A DNA stretch of 64,000 bases, taken from positions 21,907-85,906 of the forward strand of contig JAKOGI010002789.1 of NCBI GenBank assembly GCA_029747015.1. The letters are read 5' to 3'. The stretch is from Carnegiea gigantea. Lineage: Eukaryota > Streptophyta > Magnoliopsida > Caryophyllales > Cactaceae. The position numbers were made by a program, and so were the translations under genes. The notes under the pieces are model-generated. The model saw nothing but the letters and a program-made list of their open reading frames with translations. It did not search any database and had not been told where the DNA came from. Of the stretch, positions 24,452 through 34,856 are shown piece by piece (the stretch's first letter is position 1; the number at the start of each line of letters is the position of its first letter).

Positions 24452-25829
24452 TTCGTATGAAAAGAGAATTCATTGCCACAAACAAAGTATGTACAACCGT
24501 CAGGACAAAGACAGCAAAATCACGCCAGTATTCTATCTATACAGTTCCTATGATTGGTAGTATATCTATTGAGGAAGAGAATTCGGCATCGGATCTGTTC
24601 CTTGATGATCTACACCAACTGCATCAGGGATATGCTTTGTTTCTGGAAAAGCGGTTTGTTTCTGGCTGTCCAGATATAATATAACACTGCAGTAAAAATT
24701 GCATAGGAGATGAGCCTGTGAGGACGCATAGCTCTAAGATTGGCTAGCGAGTGTAATCATCTGTCGATGTCAGTATGTGTGAAAGGGATTGGCCACCAGG
24801 CTTGTATTTTACACCAGATGTCCTGAGCATAAGAGCATTCAAACATCAGGTGTAGATCAGTTTCATCTGCTTTGTTATAGAGGCTGCATGCCGTATCAGT
24901 TTGGGGATAGAATCTGTTAAGCCGAGTTTTCGTGGGCAGCCTATGTTGGGCAAACACCCATGTTATGAAGGCATGTCGTGGAATGATGCTTCTGGCCCAA
25001 ATAATGTGATGCCATTTCACCTTCCTGGGCTCTGTTCGGTGCTCAAGTTGCCACAGATAACCGAGGCTGACTGTATAGCGTGTGCAGCCTTGGAAGTGCC
25101 ATGTCCGAGGCACAGAACAACCAACTTTGAACTGCTCCTTAATGTAATAAATCTTTTTCCAGTACCAGCTACTGTCATAGGAGGGTTGATAATCCCACCA
25201 ATCGTGCTCCTTTATATATCGGCTGTGCGCCCATTTTACCCACAAGACGTCTTTTTTAGTGAAGATAGCCCAGACTAACTTGGCGATATTTGCCTTGCTC
25301 CAAGCAATAAAATTTTTGAGACCAATACCGCCTTGCTTGCTTAAGAGACATATGGTTTTCCAAGAAACATGGGGTATTCAGTGAAAATCTGCCGTTCTAC
25401 TCCATAAGTAATTTCGACATATTTGGGTTAATTTCTCCAGTACCTCATTCGGAAGGAGGAAGATAGACGCCCAATAATTGAAAGAACCAAAGATGGCACT
25501 ATTGATGAGAAGAGCTCTCCCTGCAAAAGATAAATGCCTGGTGGCCCAAACATGAACTCTGGCAGTGATCTTGTCCACAAGATTACTGCATTCTATCTTG
25601 GTTAATCTGCCTGCGGTGATGGGCACTCCTAGATATTTTAATGGGAGGTGACTTTCTTGGAATCCAGTGGCTCTTAGACATTGGTAATGTAGCTCGTTTG
25701 AAGCCTGTCTAGTCACCATTTGGGACTTATGCAGGTTTGCCTTTAAACTAGCTGTTGCATGAAATTGGTTTAGGGCATTCATGATCATGTTCAAAGATCC
25801 AGACTCTGCCTTGTAAAACATTATCAGAT
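24452..25829 (-). pseudogene. 3' piece of the minus-strand LINE: end of RT, zf-RVT and tail
   Basis: Read on the minus strand from the Tekay insertion, this continues ORF2 just after the catalytic DD. One open piece (25821-25378) holds SGSLNMIMNALNQFHATASL, LKYLGVPITAGRLTK and a FAGRALLINSAIFGSFNYWAS segment. A second (25245-24757) is the zinc-binding RT tail (zf-RVT): WYWKKIYYIKEQF, SIIPRHAFITWVFAQHRLPTK and HLMFECSYAQDIW. Only one stop separates the two pieces in an otherwise readable stretch. The terminal YIWTARNKPLF region follows at about 24690. It shares the family and motif order of the plus-strand LINE but is better preserved. Confidence 0.85.
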
Positions 25830-26533
25830 TGTAAGGGCCATGCTTTCGTGCTATTACCGACTAACTGTTTAGTTGCTGATTTGACCAGTTGCTTTTAATT
25901 TGTTATCCGACGAAAGTATTAAATCGACCGTGTGAGGTTTTAACGACTAGTTTCAATAAAAGGGGCGATTATTTGACTAATGTTATCATTGACGCTACTT
26001 ATTTATAAAACATTTGAATCTATGCTAAACCCAGTTTTTAAAATCGTTTTTCGTTTTACCTGGCAGATTCCCAAAGTTTAAACCAAAATGTACATGGTAG
26101 GTCGTTCAATTTGGGTTTAACCTAACTATTAGCGAGTACGGATCAAAATTTAGCTGTATGTTGTTAGTTTAACCCAAAACACACCAAAAAAAAGAAAAAG
26201 AAAAAGAGATTGAAAAGGGGGAAGGGGGACCGAAGTCGGGCAGAACCGACCCCCCTCTCTCTCACCGCACGCTATCTCTCTCTCTCTGGCACGCTCTCTC
26301 TCTCTCTCCCTCGCTCTCGCTGGTCACCGGTCGCCTCCTGGTGACACCACCGGCCTTCACGTGTCGCCGGCGAGAGGAGGAACCGCCTGGTCCCCTCAAC
26401 CACACGTCCCAGCCACCCAATCCTCCAACGAACCTCGTCCACTTCGCACGGCCATTTACCCACGCGTCTCCTTCGCCAGAACCGGCCGCCCAGTTGCCGT
26501 TAGCCGGCGACCCACCCTTCTTTCAGCCTCCCC

Positions 26534-26540
26534 TATAAAT
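26534..26540 (+). promoter_or_regulatory. TATA box of the 5' LTR promoter
   Basis: The sequence is TATAAAT within cccctataaattcg, downstream of a GC-rich and CT-rich stretch. Transcription would start near 26565, making U3 about 0.73 kb and R-U5 unusually long at about 2.7 kb. The 3' LTR has the same box near 35560. Confidence 0.6.
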
Positions 26541-26687
26541 TCGAACGAATTCAAGCCTCAATCAGTCACAAGTGACACCAAATCGTGGGCTAGGGCTTGG
26601 ATTCGCGACTGTCGGGGCTTGGGTTCGAGTCTAGCAGCGTGGAATCTTGGTGGTTTACTGTTCAGAGCCGAAATTAAGCTAATTCGA

Positions 26688-28816
26688 GTGAGTATTCTTG
26701 CTCTCCTAAACTGATATTATGATTCAAGAATGTTTAGCCTGGAGGTTATTGCATGTCAGTGTAGTTTAGGCTAATTCCATGGGATGTGTATTGAGGATAA
26801 ATGCATGTTATGTTAGGTTGAATTTACACTTAAATTATGTGAATATGTATACTGACAGATTACACCTTATACATGCGCCTGTCCCTTGCTGTTTTTCATG
26901 CCTATCTGACATAGTTTTAGCCTAAATCTGTATGTATAAAACTGTTAGAATGCAATGGGAAATTGCTGAGTTTTTTGCCTATGATGCATGCCTAAGAACA
27001 GTTGAAACTAAGGTGGAATTATGTATGCTGAAGCTGTCCGAAGAGTGCCTTAAATTAGACGATTTTCAGGCCTAAAACGATGGCGTTTAACTAAGTTAAT
27101 TTATGCCGAAAAAGCATTTCCGAATTAACATGTTAGCATTTGAAGCGATGTTTGTTTAATTGAGTTAATTCGTACATGCGACCTTCGAGTGCCTGAAATT
27201 AGAAATCAATGTGAGTTTCATGCCTTTAGTGTTGATTCGAATAAATATAATTACTAAGTTTATCATTCGAAATGAATTACATGCTTTTAGCGTTAATTCG
27301 AATGCCTGTAACCGCTAAATGTTTGAGATTTTACCTCGAAGTGAATTCGAATGCCTGTAGCCTCGAATCGAATCAAACTAATTATCTCACGCATGTGACT
27401 TTAATTCGACGAACCATGTATGTTAGGCATTAATGCGATTTCATATAGTTAAATCATACCAAGAAAAGGGGTTAGTTGAAACGAATCATGAAAGTTTAGA
27501 TTTGACGTATACATGTACAACCATATGAATGCTTTCTCGAGATTGTATATATATATATATGTACATACATGTGTGGTTGGATGTATTCGTTGGTTGCAGC
27601 ACTCGATTGATCGTTAATGCTTAAAGTGGTAAGTTCAGCAACGGTAAGCACGTAAGCTATGCATTACCTTTCAGTATCTCGCATTGACTAGGTTGCTAGA
27701 TTATAAAATTAAAACCGAGATGGTTGTTGGATGATTCGAGGAAGAACTATGAGTGGTTCGAGGTCTTTGTGGTACGGTGCTTGTGAGGAGGGAGTTCGGG
27801 TTATGAATTGACCGCAATCGTGTGGATTGCGAGGCCATGTGTGGCTCATTGTGTTAAAATGATTACGAAGTGTTTAAATGTGATATGTGTATTTCCCTTT
27901 TCCTTGTATGTTTAAAATGTAACATGTGTGTGGAAGGGTGATGTTTTAGCAAATGACTTTTCATGTGTTTTAAATGAATAATAGCCATGTCTAGTAACGA
28001 GCTATGGCCTATTTTAGCTATTCAAATAGTGTTTGGGAGGAATCCCTAAAACGTTTTTAACAAAAGGGAGATGGGAATTATACGTTGAATGATTTTATTG
28101 TTTGAAACGGAAAATTACTAGCCGTTATGGCCGATACGCTTTAAGTGGCTAAGATAATGTGCTGCGGACAATATGATAAGATGTATGTTAACCTAGGGGA
28201 TAAGTCCGGATAAACCCTAGAGGCCCTGACGAGGGCTAATGTAATGGTCCGATATGTTATATGTAGCCATCCCGGGAGTAAGAGCTTAAGCGTGAGCGTT
28301 AGGTCTCGCTAAGGGGTCGAGAATGGTTCTCACCCAATCAGCACCTTGTAATGATCTTATGCCAGAAATACTTTCCTACCAAGATAAGAAAAGCAATTGG
28401 CCTTTGCCATTTTATATATGTTTAAAGAAAAAGAATGTTTTACGGGCCAAAGAGGCCATATGGAATGAAGATGAAATGCTTTCAAATATTCAAAGAATGT
28501 TTCATTACAGATTTAAAGAAAATGCTCTTAAACATGATGAATGTGGCTTCAAATAGAATATGTGACATGCTAGTGAATTGTGAAATGACGTTCAAATGTG
28601 CCTAGTGAATACGTAAGTTGTGACTTGTCCAATGTTTATGATCTACAACCTGTGTCTTATAATATGTTGCCTAATACCATGTTAATAGTAGCTAAATGCT
28701 TGATAAGTGGGTATTATGAGTAATATTGCTTGAAAAGGGTTTTGTTTTAAGGAGTGGAGGAACACTCACTGAGCATGTGGTGGCTCACTCCATTTCCTTT
28801 CCCCCTTTTCCCCCAG
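26688..28816 (+). other. Predicted leader intron in the Tekay LTR
   Basis: The donor is attcga|gtgagt and the acceptor ttcctttcccccttttcccccag|gtgaag. The 2.1-kb intron would leave a first exon of roughly 120 bases and a second exon running through the LTR end and primer site toward the ORFs. The equivalent position is kept in the LARD-like LTRs. No transcript evidence is available here. Confidence 0.45.
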
Positions 28817-29276
28817 GTGAAGAATGAATGGACCGCTAGTTGCTTCCGCTGAAGTATCTATAATGTGAAGTTGTGAAGTCATCTGAAGTGTTGTTTTGTA
28901 TTAAGGCAGTGCGTACGTTGGTCATGTAGTGGCTCAAAGGCTCTGGCAGCATGAACCCATGTAAACCTTTTGTAATAAGTGTTTGTAAAGGGCTTAAGCC
29001 CCTCCGCGAGTGTGTGACTCGCTGGAAACTCCTATTTCCTTTTTGAATTTAGTTGTAATGATACAGGTACCCTACAAACTATAATGTAAATTATGGAAAT
29101 GTTGAAATTACAGACGGAACTCTGCCGGATTCGTCTCAGGATTTCCCCAACCTAAAAAAAGGGGGGGTTTGGTATTTGTGAAGAAGAAATTTAATGAAAG
29201 AAGAGCCTTAAGGGTCTCCCTCGGGGGATCCTGGCGGTGTGACATCCCTGGTAGGTAGTGGGGGTGTTACATTCGG

Positions 29277-29289
29277 TGGTATCAGAGCC
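29277..29289 (+). other. Primer binding site, initiator tRNA-Met
   Basis: TGGTATCAGAGCC matches the complement of the initiator tRNA-Met 3' end. It lies five bases after the 5' LTR (spacer ttcgg). Confidence 0.9.
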
Positions 29290-29443
29290 ATAGGTTGCAT
29301 ATGCATATAGATGTGACCTTAGGAGTGTCAATTTGTGAAATTATGTGCCTTAAAGTGTTTACTTGAGCCTACTACGTGCTTACTTGAGGACACAAACTAG
29401 AACATGGTTTAGGACTCCCATTCAAATGCGTGCTTCTTAGTTC

Positions 29444-30157
29444 ATGTCTAATCTCGTGTGGTGGTGTAGGATGGTGTTTAGCATTGATGATTTCGAGTAC
29501 CTCCCATTCTGGCTGGCCGCGTGGAATGCGGTTTTCTTTTGGGAAGCAATGATTAGGAGTAACCAGAGGGGACCCTTACGGGTCACCCAAAACCACTGGA
29601 CTTACAAGTTCATCCGAACGATGCCGTGCACGGGAAGATGGGGCGAGGTCACCTCAATCCTCCGTCTATTTCATGTACGCAGGGGAGCTTATACTCCGTT
29701 TACTTTCCGGGGATTAGTGGATTTCCTGATGTTAGCAGAAGGACGGGTGGATTCCTTAGGAAGTACCCCCTTGGGAAGGAGCGATGTTGCCATGCAAATG
29801 ATCAATACGGCTCTAATTGCTCCTGCTGCTACCCAACAACTACCAATCACAATAGTAGAGAGAAATCAGATTGAACATCGTCAAATGAGACTTCTGTTCG
29901 CAGAAAACCCTCAGGCAAGACGATACAAGCGAGTAGCCGCTCTATGGGCACGTTGGATAGATTCCTTTGGTGCACAATACCCCCGGGGCTGGCAAGCCAC
30001 GATGCTCAGAATGAGAGAACTGGTGGATGGAGCACCTGATGTGGAGTACTCCCCACCATTTGTATTATGGGACCTACTAGCCCCAGTTGAGTCTGAGGGC
30101 TCGAATGATCCAGCAGTAGATGATCCCCCTGAGGAGGGTTCCTCAGGTGGTAATTAG
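29444..30157 (+). CDS. Uncharacterised 237-aa protein upstream of gag in the Tekay-type element
   Basis: A complete ORF lies between the primer site and gag. I do not recognise a family. The product is rich in Trp, Arg and Met in its first 200 residues (EYLPFWLAAWNAVFFWEAM near the start, RVAALWARWIDSFGAQYPRG at about 165-184). It ends in an acidic, Gly/Ser-rich tail (DDPPEEGSSGGN). There is no zinc knuckle, no protease motif and no clear signal peptide or membrane segment. A second Met at residue 11 (29474) is an alternative start. Length, coding-like composition and intactness in a young element argue that it is a real gene, perhaps with a Gag-accessory or RNA-binding role; that role is a guess. 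Extra ORFs upstream of gag are known in the Tat/Ogre group, but this element belongs to the chromoviruses. Confidence 0.65.
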   Translation: MSNLVWWCRMVFSIDDFEYLPFWLAAWNAVFFWEAMIRSNQRGPLRVTQNHWTYKFIRTMPCTGRWGEVTSILRLFHVRRGAYTPFTFRGLVDFLMLAEGRVDSLGSTPLGRSDVAMQMINTALIAPAATQQLPITIVERNQIEHRQMRLLFAENPQARRYKRVAALWARWIDSFGAQYPRGWQATMLRMRELVDGAPDVEYSPPFVLWDLLAPVESEGSNDPAVDDPPEEGSSGGN

Positions 30158-30447
30158 GGTAGTATTAGGGGCTGTGTAACCTGGAGTCGCCAATGTGTGC
30201 ATTGTATTTAAATAAAACATAGTTAATGTGCGTTTGAAAATGAATAAACATGGGTGATACCCGATATTTCGTGATTCGTGAAAGCGCATTTTTTTTGAGA
30301 AGTGATTCGTGCGACCAAAATAGGATCGCACGAATACTTAAAGCTCTATACATTCTGTTTAATGTTGTACTATGTTTTTAAATGCTTTTGACAATCTATT
30401 TTTATGAATAAAAACTAAGCAACTTTGCATAAACGACTGTGTAGCCA
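30158..30447 (+). other. Spacer between the extra ORF and gag
   Basis: This 290-bp AT-rich stretch has no ORF of note on the plus strand. A short inverted repeat (ttcgtgcgaccaaaataggatcgcacgaa, near 30306-30334) could form a hairpin ahead of the gag start. Confidence 0.5.
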
Positions 30448-32046
30448 ATGCCTCCACGAAGGGAACAGATGGCGGCACCAACTGCCTTGGAGATGATTTG
30501 TCAGTTTAATAAGTTGAGACCACCAAGGTTTAGTGGTGGAACAGATCCTCTTGCCTATGAGGAATGGCTAAGAAGGATGGAGAATTTGTTTGAAGTAATG
30601 GACTGCCCCGAAGATTTTAAAGTACGTCTGGCGACCCATCAGTTCGAAAAGGAAGCAGAATTCTGGTGGGGCACTGCCAAACCTCGAGCGGGTGAACCAG
30701 CTCTAACTTGGGAACAACTAAAAACCGTGATGGATGCTCAGTATTACCCACGAGATGTAAAGAGGGCAAAGGAACAAGAGTTTCTACGGTTGAAACAAGG
30801 CCAAATGAGTGTGGTAGAATACGCGGCGAAGTTTAACGAGCTTAGTCGCTTTGCGCCTAATCAAGTCGCAACTGAAGAAATGAAGATGGACCACTTCGAG
30901 CAAGGCCTTAAAGGACCCATTAAGCGGATGATAGCTGGGCATGTTTTCACCAGCTTCCAGGAGATGTACCAAAGGGCGGTGAAGATAGCCCGAGTCATAG
31001 CTGAAACCGAAGAGGAAAGTCGGCAGATTGGCCCAGCAAAAAGAAAGTTTAATCAAGGAGGGTCCAGTACCCAGGGAAGCAATAAGATCAGCAACTTCGA
31101 CAACCGGGGAAAAGGAAAACAAGTTGTACCAATGCAGGCACTGGAACCCTGCAACCAATGTGGGCGTATGCACTCTGGTCGGTGCCGATATGGCACACAA
31201 GAATGCTATGGGTGTGGGTCTACGGACCACAAAATTGCAAATTGCCCCAAAAAGGCGTGGAATCGGCAGAATGGTACACAAGGTTCAGGCACGGGGGCTA
31301 ATCCAGTTCCACAAAGAGGCCGACCTCCTGTGAATACAACTTCAGAAGGCAAACGAGGTGGAAAAAGGCCGCAAGCAGGTGGCCGGGTGTTTAGCTTGGA
31401 AGGAGGTGAGGCGGAGGACCTCACTGCCACCGTATCAGGTACCCTTTTTGTTAAACATCTTTATGCTTATGTTTTATTTGATTCAGGTGCCACGCATTCT
31501 TTTGTAAATCCTACCTTTATAAGGAAACTCGCTAGCAAGCCCAGTGAAATGGATGTACAATTATGCGTGACTACCCCCTTAGGGTCTGCTTACTATACCG
31601 ACCTTGTCTTTAAGGACTGTGCTATTCAATTGGAAGGGAGAACTCTCCCTGTAGACCTAATACAGCTGCATATACAAGGTTGGGATGTTATTCTAGGGAT
31701 GGACTGGTTAATGAGACATAAAGTTACTATTGACTGCGAGAGAAAGCTGGTTACCTTCACGGCCTCCACTGGAAAAAGAGTAACCTTTAAGGGAAGTGGC
31801 CACCAAGTAACCATTCCAATGGTATCTGCTATGCAAGCACTCAAAATGTTGAAGAAAGGATGTCAGGGCTATTGGTGTGCAATTGAGGTCGCAGAACTAA
31901 AGGAGCCGGACTTGAGTGAGATTCCTGTAGCGAGGGAATTTCCACAGGTGTTTCGAGAGGTACCGGGGCTACCACCCGACAGAGAAATCGAATTCACCAT
32001 TGAACTAGTACCTGGAACTGCCCCAATATCCAAGGCACCTTATTGA
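30448..32046 (+). CDS. Gag-protease part of the Tekay polyprotein
   Basis: This 532-residue product forms the N-terminal part of the Gag-Pol polyprotein. The retrotransposon Gag domain covers about residues 20-190 (LRPPRFSGGTDPLAYEEWLR, then EFWWGTAKP and YAAKFNELSRFAPN). A basic linker is followed by a zinc knuckle, CYGCGSTDHKIANC, from residue 253, which binds element RNA. The aspartic protease has its active site at DSGATHSF (Asp345) and ILGMDWL about 70 residues later. The frame stops at TGA (32044-32046), just before the RT, where related elements read straight through. The next frame starts at the following base in the same phase, so this is one polyprotein with one stop. The codon is most simply a CGA-to-TGA change. 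Confidence 0.9.
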   Translation: MPPRREQMAAPTALEMICQFNKLRPPRFSGGTDPLAYEEWLRRMENLFEVMDCPEDFKVRLATHQFEKEAEFWWGTAKPRAGEPALTWEQLKTVMDAQYYPRDVKRAKEQEFLRLKQGQMSVVEYAAKFNELSRFAPNQVATEEMKMDHFEQGLKGPIKRMIAGHVFTSFQEMYQRAVKIARVIAETEEESRQIGPAKRKFNQGGSSTQGSNKISNFDNRGKGKQVVPMQALEPCNQCGRMHSGRCRYGTQECYGCGSTDHKIANCPKKAWNRQNGTQGSGTGANPVPQRGRPPVNTTSEGKRGGKRPQAGGRVFSLEGGEAEDLTATVSGTLFVKHLYAYVLFDSGATHSFVNPTFIRKLASKPSEMDVQLCVTTPLGSAYYTDLVFKDCAIQLEGRTLPVDLIQLHIQGWDVILGMDWLMRHKVTIDCERKLVTFTASTGKRVTFKGSGHQVTIPMVSAMQALKMLKKGCQGYWCAIEVAELKEPDLSEIPVAREFPQVFREVPGLPPDREIEFTIELVPGTAPISKAPY

Positions 32047-34845
32047 ATGGCACCTGCGGAATTGGCGGAATTGAAAACTCAGTTGCAAGAGTTACTAGAT
32101 AAGGGGTTAATTCAGCCTAGTGTCTCACCCTGGGGAGCACCAGTACTATTTGTGAAGAAGAAAGATGGGAGTTTGAGGTTATGTATTGACTATCGAGAAC
32201 TAAATAAGGTAACGGTCAAGAATAAATACCCACTTCCTCGAATTGATGTCCTGTTTGATCAATTGGCTGGTGCTTCAGTGTTCACGAAGATTGATTTGAG
32301 ATCGGGGTACCATCAATTGAAGATCAAGAAGGGGGACGTGCCTAAAACCGCTTTTCGCACTCGATATGGCCATTACGAGTTCTTGGTGTTACCATTCGGA
32401 CTAACGAACGCTCCTGCCTTCTTTATGGACTTGATGAACAGAGTCCTTAAGCCCTTCCTAGATAAATTTGTAGTGGTGTTCATCGATGATATCTTGGTAT
32501 ACTCCAAGACCAGGGAAGAGCATGCGAATCACTTGCGAATGGTGCTGAAAACCCTAGAGGAGCACGAGTTATATGCCAAACTTAAAAAATGTGAGTTCTG
32601 GTTAGAAAGGGTGCAATTCCTGGGACACATAGTGACCAAAGATGGCATCTCGGTGGACCCGGCAAAGGTAGAGGCCATTGTAAACTGGCCAAGACCAACG
32701 AACGTCTCCGAAGTGCGAAGCTTCTTAGGTATAGCGAGCTACTATCGAAGGTTTGTAGAAGGATTTTCAAAACTAGCCTTACCTATTACCAAACTACTTC
32801 GGAAGACCACTAAATTTAAATGGATCCCGGAGTGTGAAGATAGCCTTCAGGAGCTAAAGAAACGTTTGGTATCTGCACCAATATTGGCAATACTCGAAGG
32901 CAATGAAGGATTTGTAATCTACAGTGATGCGTCCAAGAAGGGACTGGGTTGTGTATTAATGCAGAAGGACAGAGTTATTGCTTATGCCTCTCGTCAATTG
33001 AAGCCCTATGAAGAGAATTATCCAACACATGACCTAGAATTGGCCGCGGTGGTATTTGCCTTAAAAATCTGGAGACATTATCTCTATGGAGTAAGGTGTG
33101 AAGTATACACTGACCACAAGAGCTTGAAATACATCTTTTCTCAAAAAGAGTTAAACATGAGACAAAGAAGATGGCTAGAACTCCTTAAGGATTATGATAT
33201 GGAGATCAAATATCATCCTGGAAAGGCAAACGTGGTGGCTGACGCACTAAGTAGAAAATCCATGGGGTCTGTAGCCTGTCTACTTACACAAGAAAAGAGA
33301 CTCCTAAGGGAGCTCGACGTGCTACAAATAGAGGTAGTGCTGCGAGGAAATCAAGGCTACTTGACAGCGCTTCAAGTCTCTTCGCCATTAATCGAAACGA
33401 TCAAACAACAACAGAAGGATGACCCTGAACTTATGAGGACAAAGAAAGGCATGGAAGAAGGAAAGAATAAGGAATTTTCCATCCGAAATGAGGTACTTTG
33501 GTATAGAAATAGACTGTGTGTACCGAACATAACAGCTCTCAAGGAGGAATTGTTAAAGGAGGCGCACAATTCCACACTTGTTGTACACCCTGGGAGTACG
33601 AAGATGTACCATGACTTGAAGACCTATTACTGGTGGAATGGCATGAAAAGGGATATCACAGAGTACGTGGCTCGATGCCTTACGTGCCAACGGGTGAAAA
33701 CCGAGCATCAGAAACCTGGAGGTTTACTACAACCCTTGCCAATTCCTGAGTGGAAATGGGAACACATCACCATGGATTTCATGATTGGAATGCCAAAAAC
33801 CGTCAAACAACACGACGGTGTGTGGGTTATAGTTGACAGATTGACCAAGGCTGCACACTTCTTGCCCATCAAGGCCACTTTCACCTCTGAGCAACTAGCT
33901 AACCTATACATTAAGGAGATAGTTAGACTGCATGGTGTGCCACTCAGTATTGTGTCAGATCGCGATACCAAGTTTGTATCTCGCTTCTGGCATGGGTTTC
34001 AAAGAGCAATGGGCACAAAATTACGATTAAGTACGGCCTTCCATCCTCAGACGGACGGTCAATCCGAAAGAACTATTCAAACTCTGGAGGATATGTTGAG
34101 AGCCTGTGCCCTCGATTCTACTGGAACTTGGGATCATAACTTGCCTCTGGTTGAATTTGCGTACAATAATAGTCACCATGCCAGTATAGGCATGGCTCCT
34201 TTCGAGGCGCTATACGGTAGACGTTGCAGAACTCCAGTTTGTTGGAATGAAATAGGAGAAAGGGAACCATCCAAGGTTGACTTAATCGACCAAACGATCG
34301 GAATAATCAAGACCATCCGCCAGAGATTGCAAGTTGCGCAAAGTAGACAAAAGAGCTACGCGGATAATAGGAGAAGGCCACTGGAGTTTGAGATTGGAGA
34401 CCATGTTTTTCTGAAAGTGTCCCCACTCAAGGGGAGCATAAGATTTGGACAAAAGGGGAAGCTAAGCCCACGGTTCATTGGACCGTTTGAAGTCTTGCAG
34501 AAAGTAGGATCGGTTGCATACCAATTGGCCTTACCACCCTCATTGCAAGGCATCCACGATGTATTCCATGTATCCAGTCTCAGGAAATATGTTCCGGATC
34601 CGAATCATGTCATCCGATATGAACCCCTACAAGTTAAAGGAAATCTTACCTATGTAGAAGAACCCATCCGGATTTTGGAGAAGACGGAAAGGAAGCTCAG
34701 AAATAGGAGCATTCCCTATGTTAAGGTGTTATGGAAACATCACAAGGTGGCAGAAGCAACTTGGGAATTAGAAAGCGAAATACGTGAGAAATATCCCGCA
34801 TTATTTTCACCAGGTGAGCAAATTTCGAGGACGAAATTCTTTTAA
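32047..34845 (+). CDS. Pol of the Tekay element: RT, RNase H, integrase, chromodomain
   Basis: These 932 residues continue the gag-protease frame in phase; the apparent start Met is probably internal to a polyprotein. The reverse transcriptase (about 20-200) has [32 protein letters not shown] and the catalytic FIDD (145-148). RNase H (about 285-400) begins [15 protein letters not shown] and includes [11 protein letters not shown]. Integrase has a zinc-binding HPG...CLTCQ segment (about 515-550) and a DDE core with Asp577, Asp638 (SDRDTKF) and Glu674 ([10 protein letters not shown]), spaced as expected. The GPY/F region and a chromodomain (about 868-918, ending [13 protein letters not shown]) follow. 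Chromodomains target integration to marked chromatin. All catalytic residues are present. The end, FF-stop, overlaps the conserved pre-PPT sequence. Confidence 0.95.
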   Translation: MAPAELAELKTQLQELLDKGLIQPSVSPWGAPVLFVKKKDGSLRLCIDYRELNKVTVKNKYPLPRIDVLFDQLAGASVFTKIDLRSGYHQLKIKKGDVPKTAFRTRYGHYEFLVLPFGLTNAPAFFMDLMNRVLKPFLDKFVVVFIDDILVYSKTREEHANHLRMVLKTLEEHELYAKLKKCEFWLERVQFLGHIVTKDGISVDPAKVEAIVNWPRPTNVSEVRSFLGIASYYRRFVEGFSKLALPITKLLRKTTKFKWIPECEDSLQELKKRLVSAPILAILEGNEGFVIYSDASKKGLGCVLMQKDRVIAYASRQLKPYEENYPTHDLELAAVVFALKIWRHYLYGVRCEVYTDHKSLKYIFSQKELNMRQRRWLELLKDYDMEIKYHPGKANVVADALSRKSMGSVACLLTQEKRLLRELDVLQIEVVLRGNQGYLTALQVSSPLIETIKQQQKDDPELMRTKKGMEEGKNKEFSIRNEVLWYRNRLCVPNITALKEELLKEAHNSTLVVHPGSTKMYHDLKTYYWWNGMKRDITEYVARCLTCQRVKTEHQKPGGLLQPLPIPEWKWEHITMDFMIGMPKTVKQHDGVWVIVDRLTKAAHFLPIKATFTSEQLANLYIKEIVRLHGVPLSIVSDRDTKFVSRFWHGFQRAMGTKLRLSTAFHPQTDGQSERTIQTLEDMLRACALDSTGTWDHNLPLVEFAYNNSHHASIGMAPFEALYGRRCRTPVCWNEIGEREPSKVDLIDQTIGIIKTIRQRLQVAQSRQKSYADNRRRPLEFEIGDHVFLKVSPLKGSIRFGQKGKLSPRFIGPFEVLQKVGSVAYQLALPPSLQGIHDVFHVSSLRKYVPDPNHVIRYEPLQVKGNLTYVEEPIRILEKTERKLRNRSIPYVKVLWKHHKVAEATWELESEIREKYPALFSPGEQISRTKFF

Positions 34846-34856
34846 GGGCGGGAGAG
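34844..34856 (+). other. Polypurine tract of the Tekay element
   Basis: AAGGGCGGGAGAG lies directly before the 3' LTR and overlaps the pol stop codon; it primes plus-strand DNA synthesis. Confidence 0.85.

Larger units (their letters stand above)
25830..29271 (+). repeat. 5' LTR of the Tekay-type element
   Basis: This 3442-bp LTR begins tgtaagggcc and ends gggtgttaca. It holds a GC-rich promoter segment with CT microsatellites (26255-26340), a TATA box at 26534-26540, the predicted leader intron 26688-28816, and diverged 69-bp-like repeats near 27120-27420. The ORF at 28323-28556 is not considered a gene, since the matching block in the LARD-like LTRs does not keep its frame. Confidence 0.95.

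Noticed and set aside
28323..28556. 77-codon ORF in the Tekay 5' LTR (81 codons in the 3' LTR at 37337-37582)
   Set aside because: It lies inside the LTR and the predicted intron, and its frame is not kept in the homologous LARD-like LTR block near 41505-41708. Conservation between the two Tekay LTRs reflects their recent common origin.
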